DNA of 64,000 bases, taken from positions 2,232,001-2,296,000 of the forward strand of contig CM022375.1 of assembly GCA_011800155.1 (NCBI GenBank), given 5' to 3'. The notes under the pieces are model-generated. The model made no database searches and was not told where the DNA came from. It was given only the letters and a program-made list of their open reading frames with translations. How positions within the stretch are numbered: the stretch's first letter is position 1; every line of letters starts with the position of its first letter. A program made the position numbers and the translations under genes. Positions 10,351-22,497 of this stretch are shown one piece after another. This stretch comes from Flammulina velutipes (taxonomy: Eukaryota > Basidiomycota > Agaricomycetes > Agaricales > Physalacriaceae).

Positions 10351-11517
10351 TATGAAGGTCAAAATGCCAAAATATTATTTTCTAGGCTACACTTACAAAA
10401 TCGACCTAAATCTAGATACAACACTGAAAAGTTCTATCAAAAAGGGTTATACTCAGTGTATTTCTCTAAGAGACTTAGCACGCTCGAGAGAGACTTACCA
10501 TAATGGAGAGAGACTCAGCGCGCCGGAGAGAGACTTAGTGAATTGGAGAGAGACTTAGTGAATTGGAGAGAGACTTAGTGAATTGGAGAGAGACTTAGTG
10601 AATTGGAGAGAGACTTAGTGAATTGGAGAGAGACTTAGTGATTTTGCAAGAGAGACTTAGTGATCGCGCTAGAGAGACTTAGTGATCACATTGCACCAGA
10701 GAGACTTAATAATGGCAAGAGAGAGAGATAGGGAGATAATCAGAGATAGAGTGGCGTTGAGACTAGTTCGTGCACGCAAGTCGGGCCGGACCGACCGGAC
10801 CAGAGTGAGGCCTCAGCTTGGACAGTGATGTCATACGTTCTCCAGGCTAAAGTTCCACCAGGGGGCTACCATCGGAGAAATCATGAGAGCAACAAGCCTG
10901 CCAAAGTGGCAAGATTTCTATGCTAACTTTTATCATTGAAGTTAAATAATTCTACTTGTGATGTGAACATAGGACCTAAAGTATTGCACGCCACATAAGC
11001 GGCACCACGGCAAGTCGTCCTCAAAAGGGAAAGACCCTTCATTTCACGGTAGCCCCCTGGTGGAACTTTGGCCTGGAGAACGTATGACATCACTGTCCAA
11101 GCTGAGGCCTCACTCTGGTCCGGTCGGTCCGGGCCACTCTATCTCTGATTATCTCCCTATCTCTCTCTCTTGCCATTATTAAGTCTCTCTGGTGCAATGT
11201 GATCACTAAGTCTCTCTAGCGCGATCACTAAGTCTCTCTTGCAAAATCACTAAGTCTCTCTCCGATTCGCTAAGTCTCTCTCCAATTCACTAAGTCTCTC
11301 TCCAATTCACTAAGTCTCTCTCCAATTCACTAAGTCTCTCTCCGGCGCGCTGAGTCTCTCTCCGTTATGGTAAGTCTCTCTCGAGCGCGCTAAGTCTCTT
11401 AGAGAAATACACTGAGTATAGCCCTTTTTGATAGAACTTTTCAGCGTTGTATCTAGATTTAGGTCGATTTTGTAAGTGTAGCCTAGAAAATAATATTTTG
11501 GCATTTTGACCTTCATA
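10351..11517. mobile_element. Fold-back element with long inverted repeats
   Basis: Left arm 10351-10870 and right arm 11048-11517 are near-perfect inverted copies that start TATGAAGGTCAAAATGCC. They are separated by about 180 bp of unique sequence. Each arm holds an array of about 20 bp repeats with the word AGAGAGACTTAGTGAATTGG; the left array has more copies, which explains its extra length. The flanks share CTTCCG (10345-10350 and 11518-11523), a likely 6-7 bp target duplication. No coding capacity is seen. It sits at the inner edge of the left duplication arm. Confidence 0.8.
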
Positions 11518-13513
11518 CTTCCGAGTGCTTCCAGAATTAGCAGGAACTTCAGAGAAAGTAACGAAGAAAACGGTATGTAACACTGTACAGTACTGGCAGT
11601 GACTCAGTGTACAGCACGCTACTTACTTACTACCTGGGTCCTACTCATCATCGGGAATTGCCGAACCGCTATTTCGTTGACAACAGTCTACAACAAGTAT
11701 CAGCCAGGTAGGTGGCTTGTAAGAGTCCTGTGGTATACATATGTCTCTGAGATGCTTTATCTGAACAGGAATTTCCTTTACAAAAACGGTTATTCATTAC
11801 TTGAAAGTTAAGACTGACCTTTTCGCCGTTTCTGAGCACTATGAACCCGAGACCAGGTGGAAGTCACTCGGTGGGCGGGGGAAAGTCACTCGTTACTTGC
11901 CAAACGGGTTAAACCGAGTGACAGTGAGGCGGGTGGATTTCAACCGGTAAATGGCGCCGACAAGACTTACAGTAACTCGGTAATGACCCGGAAACCGGTG
12001 TCCGCCCATTCACCCGGAAAACGGGTTAAGATGCTAGGTGCTGAATGGATGCTTTAAATGATAAAGAGATATCTTATCATACACATGCCTTCACATTTCA
12101 AGTAATTAGTGGTGCATAGCGGCCAGTGGCTGAGCGCTGAGGGAGCACCATGGTAGACACAGGAATTAACGCAAAATCCACCCCAAGTCGAGCGGTCACG
12201 TGTATGTTGAAATCAAAACTTCGAAGTCCGCTCGATCAGCGCGATGCCCTTCTTTCCCTCTCACCGCCATATTGCCTGCCCGCCAACATTGGAGAAGCCG
12301 ACGAGTAACCGCGGAGCACGATGACTCTCTATGAGCATTGACTGGTGCGTTGTGTTATCTTCGTGATAACCTTCGCTTATACTGATATCTCCATCCTCTG
12401 TAGAAGATGTTCCCGCCAACTTCCCCCATGTCAAATGTGAGTGACTTTCAATACGGGTCTAAACGTGAAGCAAAATGACCTTCATGAGCATTGGTGTGTC
12501 GTTATCTGAACAACCTTTACCGATACTAATTCATCCACTTTGCAGAAGATATCCATTCCCAACGTGCACGTCGACTCGGAACCCCAATGACCAATGTGAG
12601 TATTGTTTAATCTTTTACTTCATCAGCTGATTCAGTCTTCATATTCTCATAGGTTGGGGCTCATCATCACAATCAGGCGCTGTGTCGCCTTTAGCTTCGC
12701 ATTCCCAGCTATATATCCCACCGTGTATATGTAGTGTTTTCTGAATACATTCATTTGTGTCTTTCTGGTGCCCCCCTCTGTATGCATTACACTGTATGTG
12801 CTCCATGAGAGCCCTCTCTCAAAACTGTGGAAAATGCCCTGGTTGACGGTGCAGCCTACCTAGTTTAACGGGGTAACCCCACCCCGTTTACCGGTTTAAA
12901 TGGACGACATTCTGATGGCACGGAAAACGGGTGACGAACGGTTTACTCTGACTAGGATACCAAGGCTACTTAAACCGACAACCGGGTGACATTTCGGGTG
13001 ACAATGACCCGGTCTGCGTTTTGCAGTGGAGGCAGCGAGAGCGCCATGAGCGGAATTAGTGTGAACATGGTGCCGAATTCTCTCTGACTTCTACCCTCCG
13101 TTTCTCATTCTGACTTTTTCAGGTCGGGAGTTGTCCCGCAGCTCTTGAAGGACCGACTGATGCACCTGGTTGGTCCTATTCGACGTCTATTGCTCCACTT
13201 CCGTCAGTCCAGACGGACCGTAGTTCCTCACGCTGCCGTCTAGACCGTATGTATACAACAGGCCACTCATCGAACCCGTCCCTTCAACACTCCAAGGGCC
13301 AAATGACATAGTGTATCATGATTGCTCCCAACCACAGCCTCCCGCATGACGGACTGATAGGCCCCACCAGTCTTTAACCTCGCACCATAGTCAAGAGGTG
13401 CGTGCCATCCATCAGCATTCCCACTCAGCCGGTGGGTATGCAACAGGCTTTCGAGAGAAGGTGTACGCACCATCAGTGTATACGAGAACGACAGTGCTGA
13501 TCCTTCATCTAGC
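11518..13513. other. Gene-poor stretch with repeat motifs
   Basis: No gene recognised. Two zones (11850-12030 and 12850-13020) are rich in ACCGGGT/AACGGGT and GAGTGAC words. Their outer ends are weakly similar in inverted orientation, so a decayed TIR element is possible. Between them, 12319-12415 and 12477-12575 are imperfect direct repeats, each shaped like an intron end plus short exon (TGCAG/TGTAG before AAGAT, GTGAGT after). From 13190 to 13513 is the upstream region of the kinase gene, similar to relics near 3220 and 30440. Confidence 0.4.
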
Positions 13514-15684
13514 ATGTCGTCAAGCTTACCGCCTTACACGCCCGAATTCTTGCAAAGATTCTGGATGACACACGGGTACGAATTTCTTGAATAACCTCGT
13601 GTTAGTGTTAAACGTTCTCCAGAACTACTGGACCTGTTCACCGTTATGATGCATACACGACCGAGCTATCCGAGTTATCGATCTGCGACATCTCTGTGAA
13701 CGATTGTGTTTTCGCCGGTTTCGATACGTCTTTGATGTACCCGGGCACGAGACGCTCGTACGACATCGCCTCTGCAAACTTTCGGGCGCTGGAAGATCAA
13801 GCCGAATTTGTACTCGAGGAAATCATGCTGCGCATCTATTCCGCCGACGATCCTCCGTCCACTACATTGATTTCTATCGAAAGATCCAAGGTTGATATAC
13901 TGTTCAAGTACTTCTCGCTGCTTCGATATCGCAACAGCGCCACCTACGCCGACAAGGTCCATGATCTACTATCCCATATAACCTCTTTCCCGGATTCTAC
14001 CCGCCTTCTGGAGGCTTATAACGGGGCTTTCCAACAGGTTACATGGAGGGCGTTCTTCCAATCTATGAATCGATTCATAACGTCAGACAATGTCAAACCC
14101 AGCGGTGACTATCCGCGAAGCGTAGTCGAGGACCAACTCGAAGCATTTTGTTGGAGTATACTAAGGAGCGCAGATATCTATATCGGCCTGACGTCGAACG
14201 AGCAAGAGTTCATCTTACCTGATTCTTGTTTTGCTACACTTGACGAAAGCTTCACGTCGGACCACGAAAGGTATGCACGTACTTGGTTTTCCTGGCTGTA
14301 TCGCTTATTCACCATCAGTGCAAACAACGACGTCTTCTTTCCTATTACTCCATCCCTCGCGCTTTACTTCATTCTATCTGAAGACAGGCCAGGTCGTTCA
14401 TCTGGAGGCATGACTAGTATCGAAATCGACCATGAAGCTGAAATTGATGTTCACCTCCGGAACGCCATGGTTCTCAGCTCAACATCATTGAATCCCAACA
14501 TGGAAACCAACGAAGGCTCTAAGCTTTACTTTTCATCTCTCTTCTCCATCACCCGATCTATTCTGTCCTACGAAGAATTTCGATGCCGGGAGGTGTTCAC
14601 AGACTTTAGTCGTCTCAAACAACGATGCCGACAAAAGTACCTTCAGACCACCGTCACCAAGATGCTCATCGTCAAAGACGACATTGCCGTCATTGATCTC
14701 TCCGATGAAGTCGAATTCATCGGCAGCGGCGCTGTAGCGTTCGGGGCTTTCAGCGATGTCTGGCGGGGGCGGTGGTATGACCGGATGGAGCGGAAAGAGA
14801 GGGTGGTAGCCATCAAGTTCCTTAGGCAGGCGATGGTGCAGAGTATGAAAGACAAGGTCCTGCGAAGGCTTCAAGCGGAGGTGGTTACATGGCACCATCT
14901 GTGCCATAGGAATGTGGCTCAGTTGTTTGGAATCGTACAGAGTCCGACGAGCATCGGGATGGTATCGCCGTGGTGCAGCAATGGCACAATCAAGCATTAC
15001 TTGAAGGATGTGAATCCCAACGCGAGTCGCATAGTATTGGTTCGTTCATTTTCCCTGTTTCGTTGAGTTGTTGGTAACGATGATACTGGTTTCTCAGCTG
15101 CGCCAGGTTGCTTCGGGTGTGTCTTATCTCCATGGCTTCACTCCCTCTATTGTGCACGGTGACCTCAAGGGCGGCAATATCCTTGTGGACCGACATGGGT
15201 TCGCCATCATCACTGACTTCGGTCTGAGCAAAGTCATGTCAGACTTGGGGCCTGATTTCGTCGGTTCTTCGTTCTTCGCTGGGTCGATGCGCTGGATGGC
15301 ACCCGAGCTCATCGACGCACTGGTTTCAGACGAAGATAACGCACCGCGTGTGACGACAGCGAGTGACATCTTTGCTTTTGCGTCTGTTTGCCTCGAGGTG
15401 GGTGTCATTCGTTAGTGATTCTGTGCAAGCGAAGGTCTCATGGCGCCTTCCATTTCTACTCTCAGATCGTGACTGGCCAGCTGCCGTATCAGAATAAGAA
15501 GAACGACCAGGCTGTCATGCTGGACATTATACGGAGGGTCAAACCACATTGGGGCTCGCCTGGATGGTCAGAGCGCCTGTGCGAGCCCTTTGTCCAGCTT
15601 CTGGAGAGTTGCTGGGATGAATGCCCACTTCGCCGGCCTGGGATGATCATGGTGTGTACTATCCTCGGGGAATGTGAGTTATGA
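13514..15684 (+). CDS. TKL-type protein kinase with a long N-terminal region
   Basis: My model is join(13514..13575,13623..15039,15098..15397,15466..15684), 665 residues, all junctions in phase. Residues 1 to about 380 have no domain I recognise. The kinase domain follows: a glycine loop region (GSGAVAFGAFSDVWRG, about 385), VAIKFLR (Lys), catalytic loop HGDLKGGNILVD, DFG (TDFGLSK), APE in WMAPEL and the late RRPG motif, all intact. Arg is replaced by Gly in HRD, as is common in TKL-like kinases of mushrooms. A cytoplasmic signalling role is inferred. The last codons read through a possible GTGAGT donor to a TGA at 15682, so a further 3' exon cannot be excluded. It is tail-to-tail with the gene at 16015. 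Confidence 0.8.
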
Positions 15685-16014
15685 GTAAGCTTTTATGACT
15701 TCATGATCACAGTGCAAGTTTCCTTTCCTTTTCCGCTCATTGTTGTACATATAACACAGCTGTATTCATTCTCATGATGTTCTGTATAATAATAATCTGA
15801 TTCTGAAAATGGTAGAAACCGAAGTTGAAAGAACGGCTCGGAGTTTCTCGACGATCGTACGACAAGACGTTGGCGACTAGGTGCCCTGGCACCGTGAGTG
15901 GGTTTCCAATTAAATTTTCATTGAAGCGGACTACACTATTCAAGGGAAGGACAGGGAGTGGAAAGCATTGAGAAAGCAACGAAACAGAGTTGTAAAGAGT
16001 GTGGGATAGAGAGA
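15685..16014. other. Convergent 3' spacer
   Basis: About 330 bp between two converging stop codons. It holds AT-rich stretches that could serve as polyadenylation regions for both genes. No coding signal seen. Confidence 0.5.
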
Positions 16015-17271
16015 TCAGAAAGCGCGAACGAGTTTGAGCTTCTTGGTCTGGCGATGGACAAAGCTCTCCGGTGCCTCCACTGGCTCGGGTGAAGGCGAAC
16101 GACCACGCTTCCTGCCTGCCACCACCATGAACGAACGCGTGACAGACGCGATGCTCGCCAAGACGCGGTTGAGGGGCGAAGGTGAGCGTGAAACGGAGCG
16201 TTCCGAAAGTGAATCGTAGTCATCCACATCGGATCCGGCGCAGTTCTGTGGTCCAAGGTGAGGGAGGTGACCAGGAATGCCACATTCGTAGAGCTCGGTT
16301 TGTTCATCCTCTTCCTCTTCGTCATCCTCGGCGGAGAGGAGCGAGGGCAGGACACGAGAGGGAGAAGGAAGGTCATCGCCGTCGTCGTCACCGTCTGGGG
16401 TGCAGAGACGGACAGCAGGGCGTGCTGGGAGGTCATCGGTGCCATCATCCTCCTCGTTGTAAAGGGCATCGTATTCCTCGAAGTCGAACTTCTGGCTCCA
16501 ATCATGGCGACGGCCAAGAAGAGGAGGAGAGGTGTCGCCAAACTCGCCATCATGGGCTGCGGAGAGCTCGTCGAAGAGGGATGGGAGGGGGCAAGGGACT
16601 TCGACGTAGTTGTCCTCGTCATCATCGCCTGCGCCAACCAAAGTCGTTTCGCGTTTATGATCATCATCATCATTGCATCGAACCAACTTCGCAGAAGGTC
16701 GTTCGATGGGTTCAGCGCCAGGCAATTCATAATCCGGGATAGGACCGAGTCCGACGAGCCGGGCACAGCGAGGCGAGTCGAAGGAGTCCACAGACCCATC
16801 GTTAATGACAGTTATGGTGGTCGTGGCGCGTGGGGGCACCCAAGAGAAAGGAGAGCGCTGCTCCGTCTCAGCCTCTGGGTCTTCTTCTTCATCATCTCCG
16901 TCTACTCTGACTTTTGTCGGAACTTCCACTGCTGGCTGGGGACGGTTGTAAAGTGAGCCAGGAGCGACGACCGGTATGTTCTCCGCTTCTTCGATGACTT
17001 TGCCAGGGCGAGGTCTGGAAAGAGGAGGTGTCAGTACTGAATTGTAGAGAAGAGGGTGGCATGAAGCTTACCCAGTAACAGAAACCTTGAAACCAGCTGG
17101 GCTCTCAAATTTCATAGCAGTTTGAGAATGGGCCGAAGGGCGGAGAGTGTAAGTCGAGAGAGTAGTGGCGTTGCTCCGCTTGCGAGTTTTGATGCTCGAG
17201 ACGGGAGAAGAGTGGGGGATGTAGAGGTCGCAAACGGGAGTGCAGGACTCGATCATCTGTCTTGGGGCCAT
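16015..17271 (-). CDS. Acidic hypothetical protein with nuclear-localisation-like motifs
   Basis: My model is complement(join(16015..17014,17072..17271)), 399 residues, one 57 nt intron. I do not recognise the family. The N-terminus is basic and serine/threonine rich (SSIKTRKRSN). The middle is strongly acidic with repeated Asp/Glu runs and low-complexity segments. The C-terminus has RSPSPL and RSPSPEP repeats flanking RKRGR, and ends KKLKLVRAF, so two basic clusters could act as nuclear import signals. No enzymatic motif or membrane segment is visible. Probably an intrinsically disordered nuclear protein; this is inference from composition. Confidence 0.65.
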
Positions 17272-18040
17272 TTCGTAAGGAGTGTTCGTAAGGTCGGTTT
17301 AGCAGAGCAAAGCGAAAAGACAGAAAGCAAGAGAATCGACTCTAGAAGAAAATCGTGAAACAAGCCAGTACGGTCAACGTACACGCAGGGGGATCGTGGA
17401 TGAAGAAAAGGATTTGAGGGCACCTTTTGTCGTCCTTATATACCAGCAAAGGCGCGCGGATGCGCGTGAGGGACAAAGCTTGACCCGTTTGGTAAACTAC
17501 CATCGGGCTCTGTAACGAACAATGAAAAAGGCCATATGTCTGTCGGTGGCCCACCGGTAACAATAAGGCCTGAAAATTGACGGTATCCTTTGTGTATCAA
17601 ATTAGAGAACAATGCAAAACAATGTTTTAGAATTCAAATCCTGGCAGTAAATTTTAGTGGGCGAAGAATTGCAACAAACGTACACCTTCAAGTGTGCAAT
17701 GACAGGGGAATCGTCGCTTCAATAGCTACTAGCACCATAGAATGAGCCGAGAGTACAGCTTCATTGTGGCACCATTGTGCAGAGCAGAAAGTCACAATTT
17801 GAGCAGAGCCTTTGTCGGCCGTTGTTGGAAGAGAGTATTCGATCGGTCCGCACGGACCGGTCTAACTTGACAACAAGACGTCTTTCTTCCCACGCTTTGT
17901 GCAGGAACGTACCGTGCGAGAAACGTAAGCTAAGGTAATAGCTTCGTAGGTGTGTAGAGCTTTACAGTGTTCCGTCCGTGCGATAAATATGATACAATTA
18001 TGTCTGAGCTCTTATATACAACTTACTGCCAGCAATTTTA
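17272..18040. other. Intergenic region, promoter of the acidic protein gene
   Basis: No gene seen. A TATATA-like site (17437-17442, minus strand reading) lies about 170 bp upstream of the ATG at 17271. The rest has no repeat or structure I can name. Confidence 0.4.
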
Positions 18041-20057
18041 TCAATACCCGGCATCCAGAAGCTCCTTATCTGCCCTGTTAGAAGTTAGTCGTTAGATAAA
18101 GTGATTTGAGATTAGCCCACCGATGTAGTGGAACCAACTTTGCCAGCTTCTGGAGGCTGAATTGGATGGGTAGGCGTTTGTTCAGATGATCAGCATGATG
18201 CTTTCGGTACCGTTTAGCATCCTTAGAAGACATCTTGTTTATGTTTATTACGCCTGCAGACCCAGCATCTTCTGGAGCCCAATCTACGGGCATGACCACC
18301 GTGAATGTGGCGTCCATCAAGATGTTCTCAAATTTGATGTCATAATATCTGCTCACAAGTTGGGGTTAGTATGGCCGGGAAGGTGGGAAGAGAAGGAAGT
18401 AAATAACTCACAGTAGGTTGAGGTCATCGGCAAATTCCAGCAGTCTCTGCATGATAGAACTTTGAGCTGCTTTCAGGTCGTCGAGTACCTGGGTGGGATT
18501 CTGCCGGTACCACTCATGAAAGAGTTTGAGGCGATCCCCTGGTTCTGGGAAGTTGTACCGCGCATCTTTCATGACAAGAAGGGAATATTCTCCAGAGGGG
18601 GAAGCTTCGCTCCATAAGAATAGACCAACCCACTGGGCGGGTAGAAGTTGGTGAAATTCATGATTCATTTCATGTCCTTTCGTCGTACTTTTCAAGTCAT
18701 ATCCTAATGAATTTCAACTACCTAATGATGAATTTCATTTGCTTTGACATGATTTTATTCATGTACTTTTTTGCCCATATCATGTTCCTTTTTCACGAGG
18801 AACCTGGTGAATCTCAAGTGAGATTTCCGTGCGGTACACAGCCAGTCATGATACTGTTGAATGATTCTCATTCTCTTATTCCAGTGACTTTCACAAGCAA
18901 AGAAAGCAAAAATGAATCAATTCTGGTGCTACACTAGACACGATATATGGCGACAGTAGAAAGATAAGTATAGGATGGAACAGGATCGCGGAGGGACATA
19001 GTAATGACACGGTGATAACGAGGTGAGGGTGTAGTGAGTGGTGGGGCATGGGGATGACGGGGAAGCCTAACGCGGCGACGACAGGTGGGGCATCGGAAAC
19101 GATGGTGTTAGCAAAACATGATTCGTTGAGGCAAAATGTTACGCACCATGTTGGAGTTGTCTCTAGCCGAGGCGCGTTTGCAGGCGCACACATGATGTGG
19201 AGCCATGAGCGCCATTGCGGAGTCCGATGTTGTTTGAGTACGGACTACAGGCTACAAGAAGCCACAAGGTGTCAGTCCAGCAGCATTGGGTGATCAATCA
19301 TGAATACCGATGGTAAGAGCGACAACGGTCGGCGGGCGGCGGGCAGCGGGAGGGAGTGATTCCCGGTGGATTTCTGTGGTGGAGATGATGGTGGTGGCAG
19401 GAAGTCAAGGCGTGGAGACCAGTTGGAGGCAACTTATGATGACGATGTCATCGTTCCCACGCCATCTCCGTGCCAAGTGCGAACACAATGAAAATATACT
19501 CATGTCATTTTCTGATGACTGCACCATTTCATGTGGAATATATGACTTGAAATATTCATGATAAAAGTAAATGAATAATGAATCTCATGTTCCGGTAACA
19601 TGAATTTCACCAACTTCTACCCGCCCAGTGACCTAAGAGTTCCAGATACTTAGCATTTGTTTTAGATGGATTGATAACACTTACCAGGTTCAAGTTTTTG
19701 GCCTCTTCCTTTGTTTTACTGAGATCTTTCGGCTTGGGCTCTTCAATAAATTTTAAGACGGCGTCGTAGCCATAATATCCACCAACGATAGTGAATACAG
19801 AACCAAACTGTCCGGTAGAGAGGAGGTTTATGTCATATTTATGACGGTTGGGGCGTTGACCGATATTGATACTCGATATTTCACGAACATTTACTATGGA
19901 GGGCGACTTCGCAGAAGCTATATAGCTGTCGGGAAGAAGATCAAGGTTAACCCAGAATAAATCACCACAGTGCTTACAGTGCCTCGGTGTGTATAGTATC
20001 ACAGAGTAAGAGGAAGAAAAATACGTTGATCGCAGTACTAGTAGTGTCTAAGAGCAT
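18041..20057 (-). CDS. Secreted kinase-like protein, copy 3 (divergent, carries a CACTA-like insertion)
   Basis: Ignoring the 1000 bp insertion at 18631-19630, the model is complement(join(18041..18074,18121..18348,18412..18629,19685..19925,19978..20057)), 266 residues, all in phase. It has the same five-exon plan as the other copies but low sequence similarity, so it is the oldest branch here. Signal peptide: MLLDTTSTAINVFFFLLLC. Kinase-type residues are kept: VVGGYYG-like loop with AVLKF (Lys), a Glu in KEEAKNL, YYDIKFENI (Asp and Asn at the right spacing, though His is Tyr) and MPVDWAP. The insertion sits directly after the third 3' splice site. The element end gives a new acceptor (CCCAG at 18634-18638, minus strand) that restores frame with one added codon, so the gene may still work. 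Confidence 0.65.
18631..19630. mobile_element. CACTA-like non-autonomous transposon, 1000 bp
   Basis: Perfect 32 bp inverted repeats begin CACTGGGCGGGTAGAAGTTG at both ends. The 3 bp sequence ACC flanks both sides (18628-18630 and 19631-19633), matching a target duplication. Subterminal regions carry many TTTCATG/CATGAAA words in both orientations. TIR start and 3 bp duplication fit the CACTA (EnSpm) class. No transposase is encoded; reading frames inside are short and unrecognised. It interrupts kinase-like copy 3 at a 3' splice site. Confidence 0.85.
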
Positions 20058-20878
20058 GGATGAGAGGATGGGCGGGCGAATTGATCAAAGAGTGGAGCAT
20101 GCATACAGCTATTATATCTAATTGAAAGCATCATGGTAACCACCATGCCTTAGGATATAAGAGTGGAGTTATCTCTGTGGCGGTGTAGTTGGTGACTTGG
20201 CACTATCGGTAGAACAGAGCTCGAGATAAGTAGAAGAACGCAAAAGAAGCTCTTCTTCTAATGAGCAGTCGTATCACATCATCAGTCCTGCACAGTTCCT
20301 CCTGTTGCAAGGTTGGCGTTTGAATGGTCGGACAAGGGAAGCACAAACCGACGAAATGCCCTACCCATTACGACACTGCACTAGCACCACAGAAAAAGTC
20401 GAATCACCTCAATCTGGATATCATCACTATCACCTGGAGAATGCGCTTGCGGGATAATCCTGGACTACGCCACATATGATCAATATAGGCTGTGCTGAAC
20501 GTTCCACGTGTCGATGTTCATCATTCTCACACATCCTTGAGTACATTGCAAAAATGCGTTGCCAGGAAATACTAGTATAGCCCATGGATAGCCCGTAGCA
20601 TATCATGTGTGGCGTAACGTTCAGTTGCTGATTAACAGGGTACGAGCCTCCGCAACACACCGCTTGACGAGTAAGTAATACGACCGCTGATACTTAGCCC
20701 GTATCTATCATTCGAAGGATACAGAAAGCGGTGGCCACAGGAAGAGCAAATGTATCTTAACTGAAGAAGTTTGATTCTGGAGCGTGAACTAGACATTGCA
20801 ATTACAACCTTGATACGATTTAATACAGGCAAACATGCAGCACAACATGAGGAGAGCGTAGGGAGAAACTTGACAGCG
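20058..20878. other. Intergenic region
   Basis: Separates kinase-like copy 3 from the CFIm25 gene; both are on the minus strand, so it holds the promoter of the first and the 3' region of the second. No gene, repeat or structure recognised. Confidence 0.4.

Positions 20879-22497
<1,619 letters not shown>

Noticed and set aside
10480..10720. Regular 20 bp repeats as a CRISPR or satellite array
   Set aside because: The same array occurs inverted at 11150-11400 as part of a fold-back element; no spacers.
15936..16799. Minus-strand frame of 287 residues
   Set aside because: Shadow of the acidic protein gene in another frame; it is Met/Thr/Ser biased and lacks a second copy of the gene's splice logic.
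16258..16956. Plus-strand frame of 232 residues with hydrophobic stretches
   Set aside because: Antisense of Asp/Glu-rich codons gives Val/Ile runs; it is an artefact of the acidic gene.
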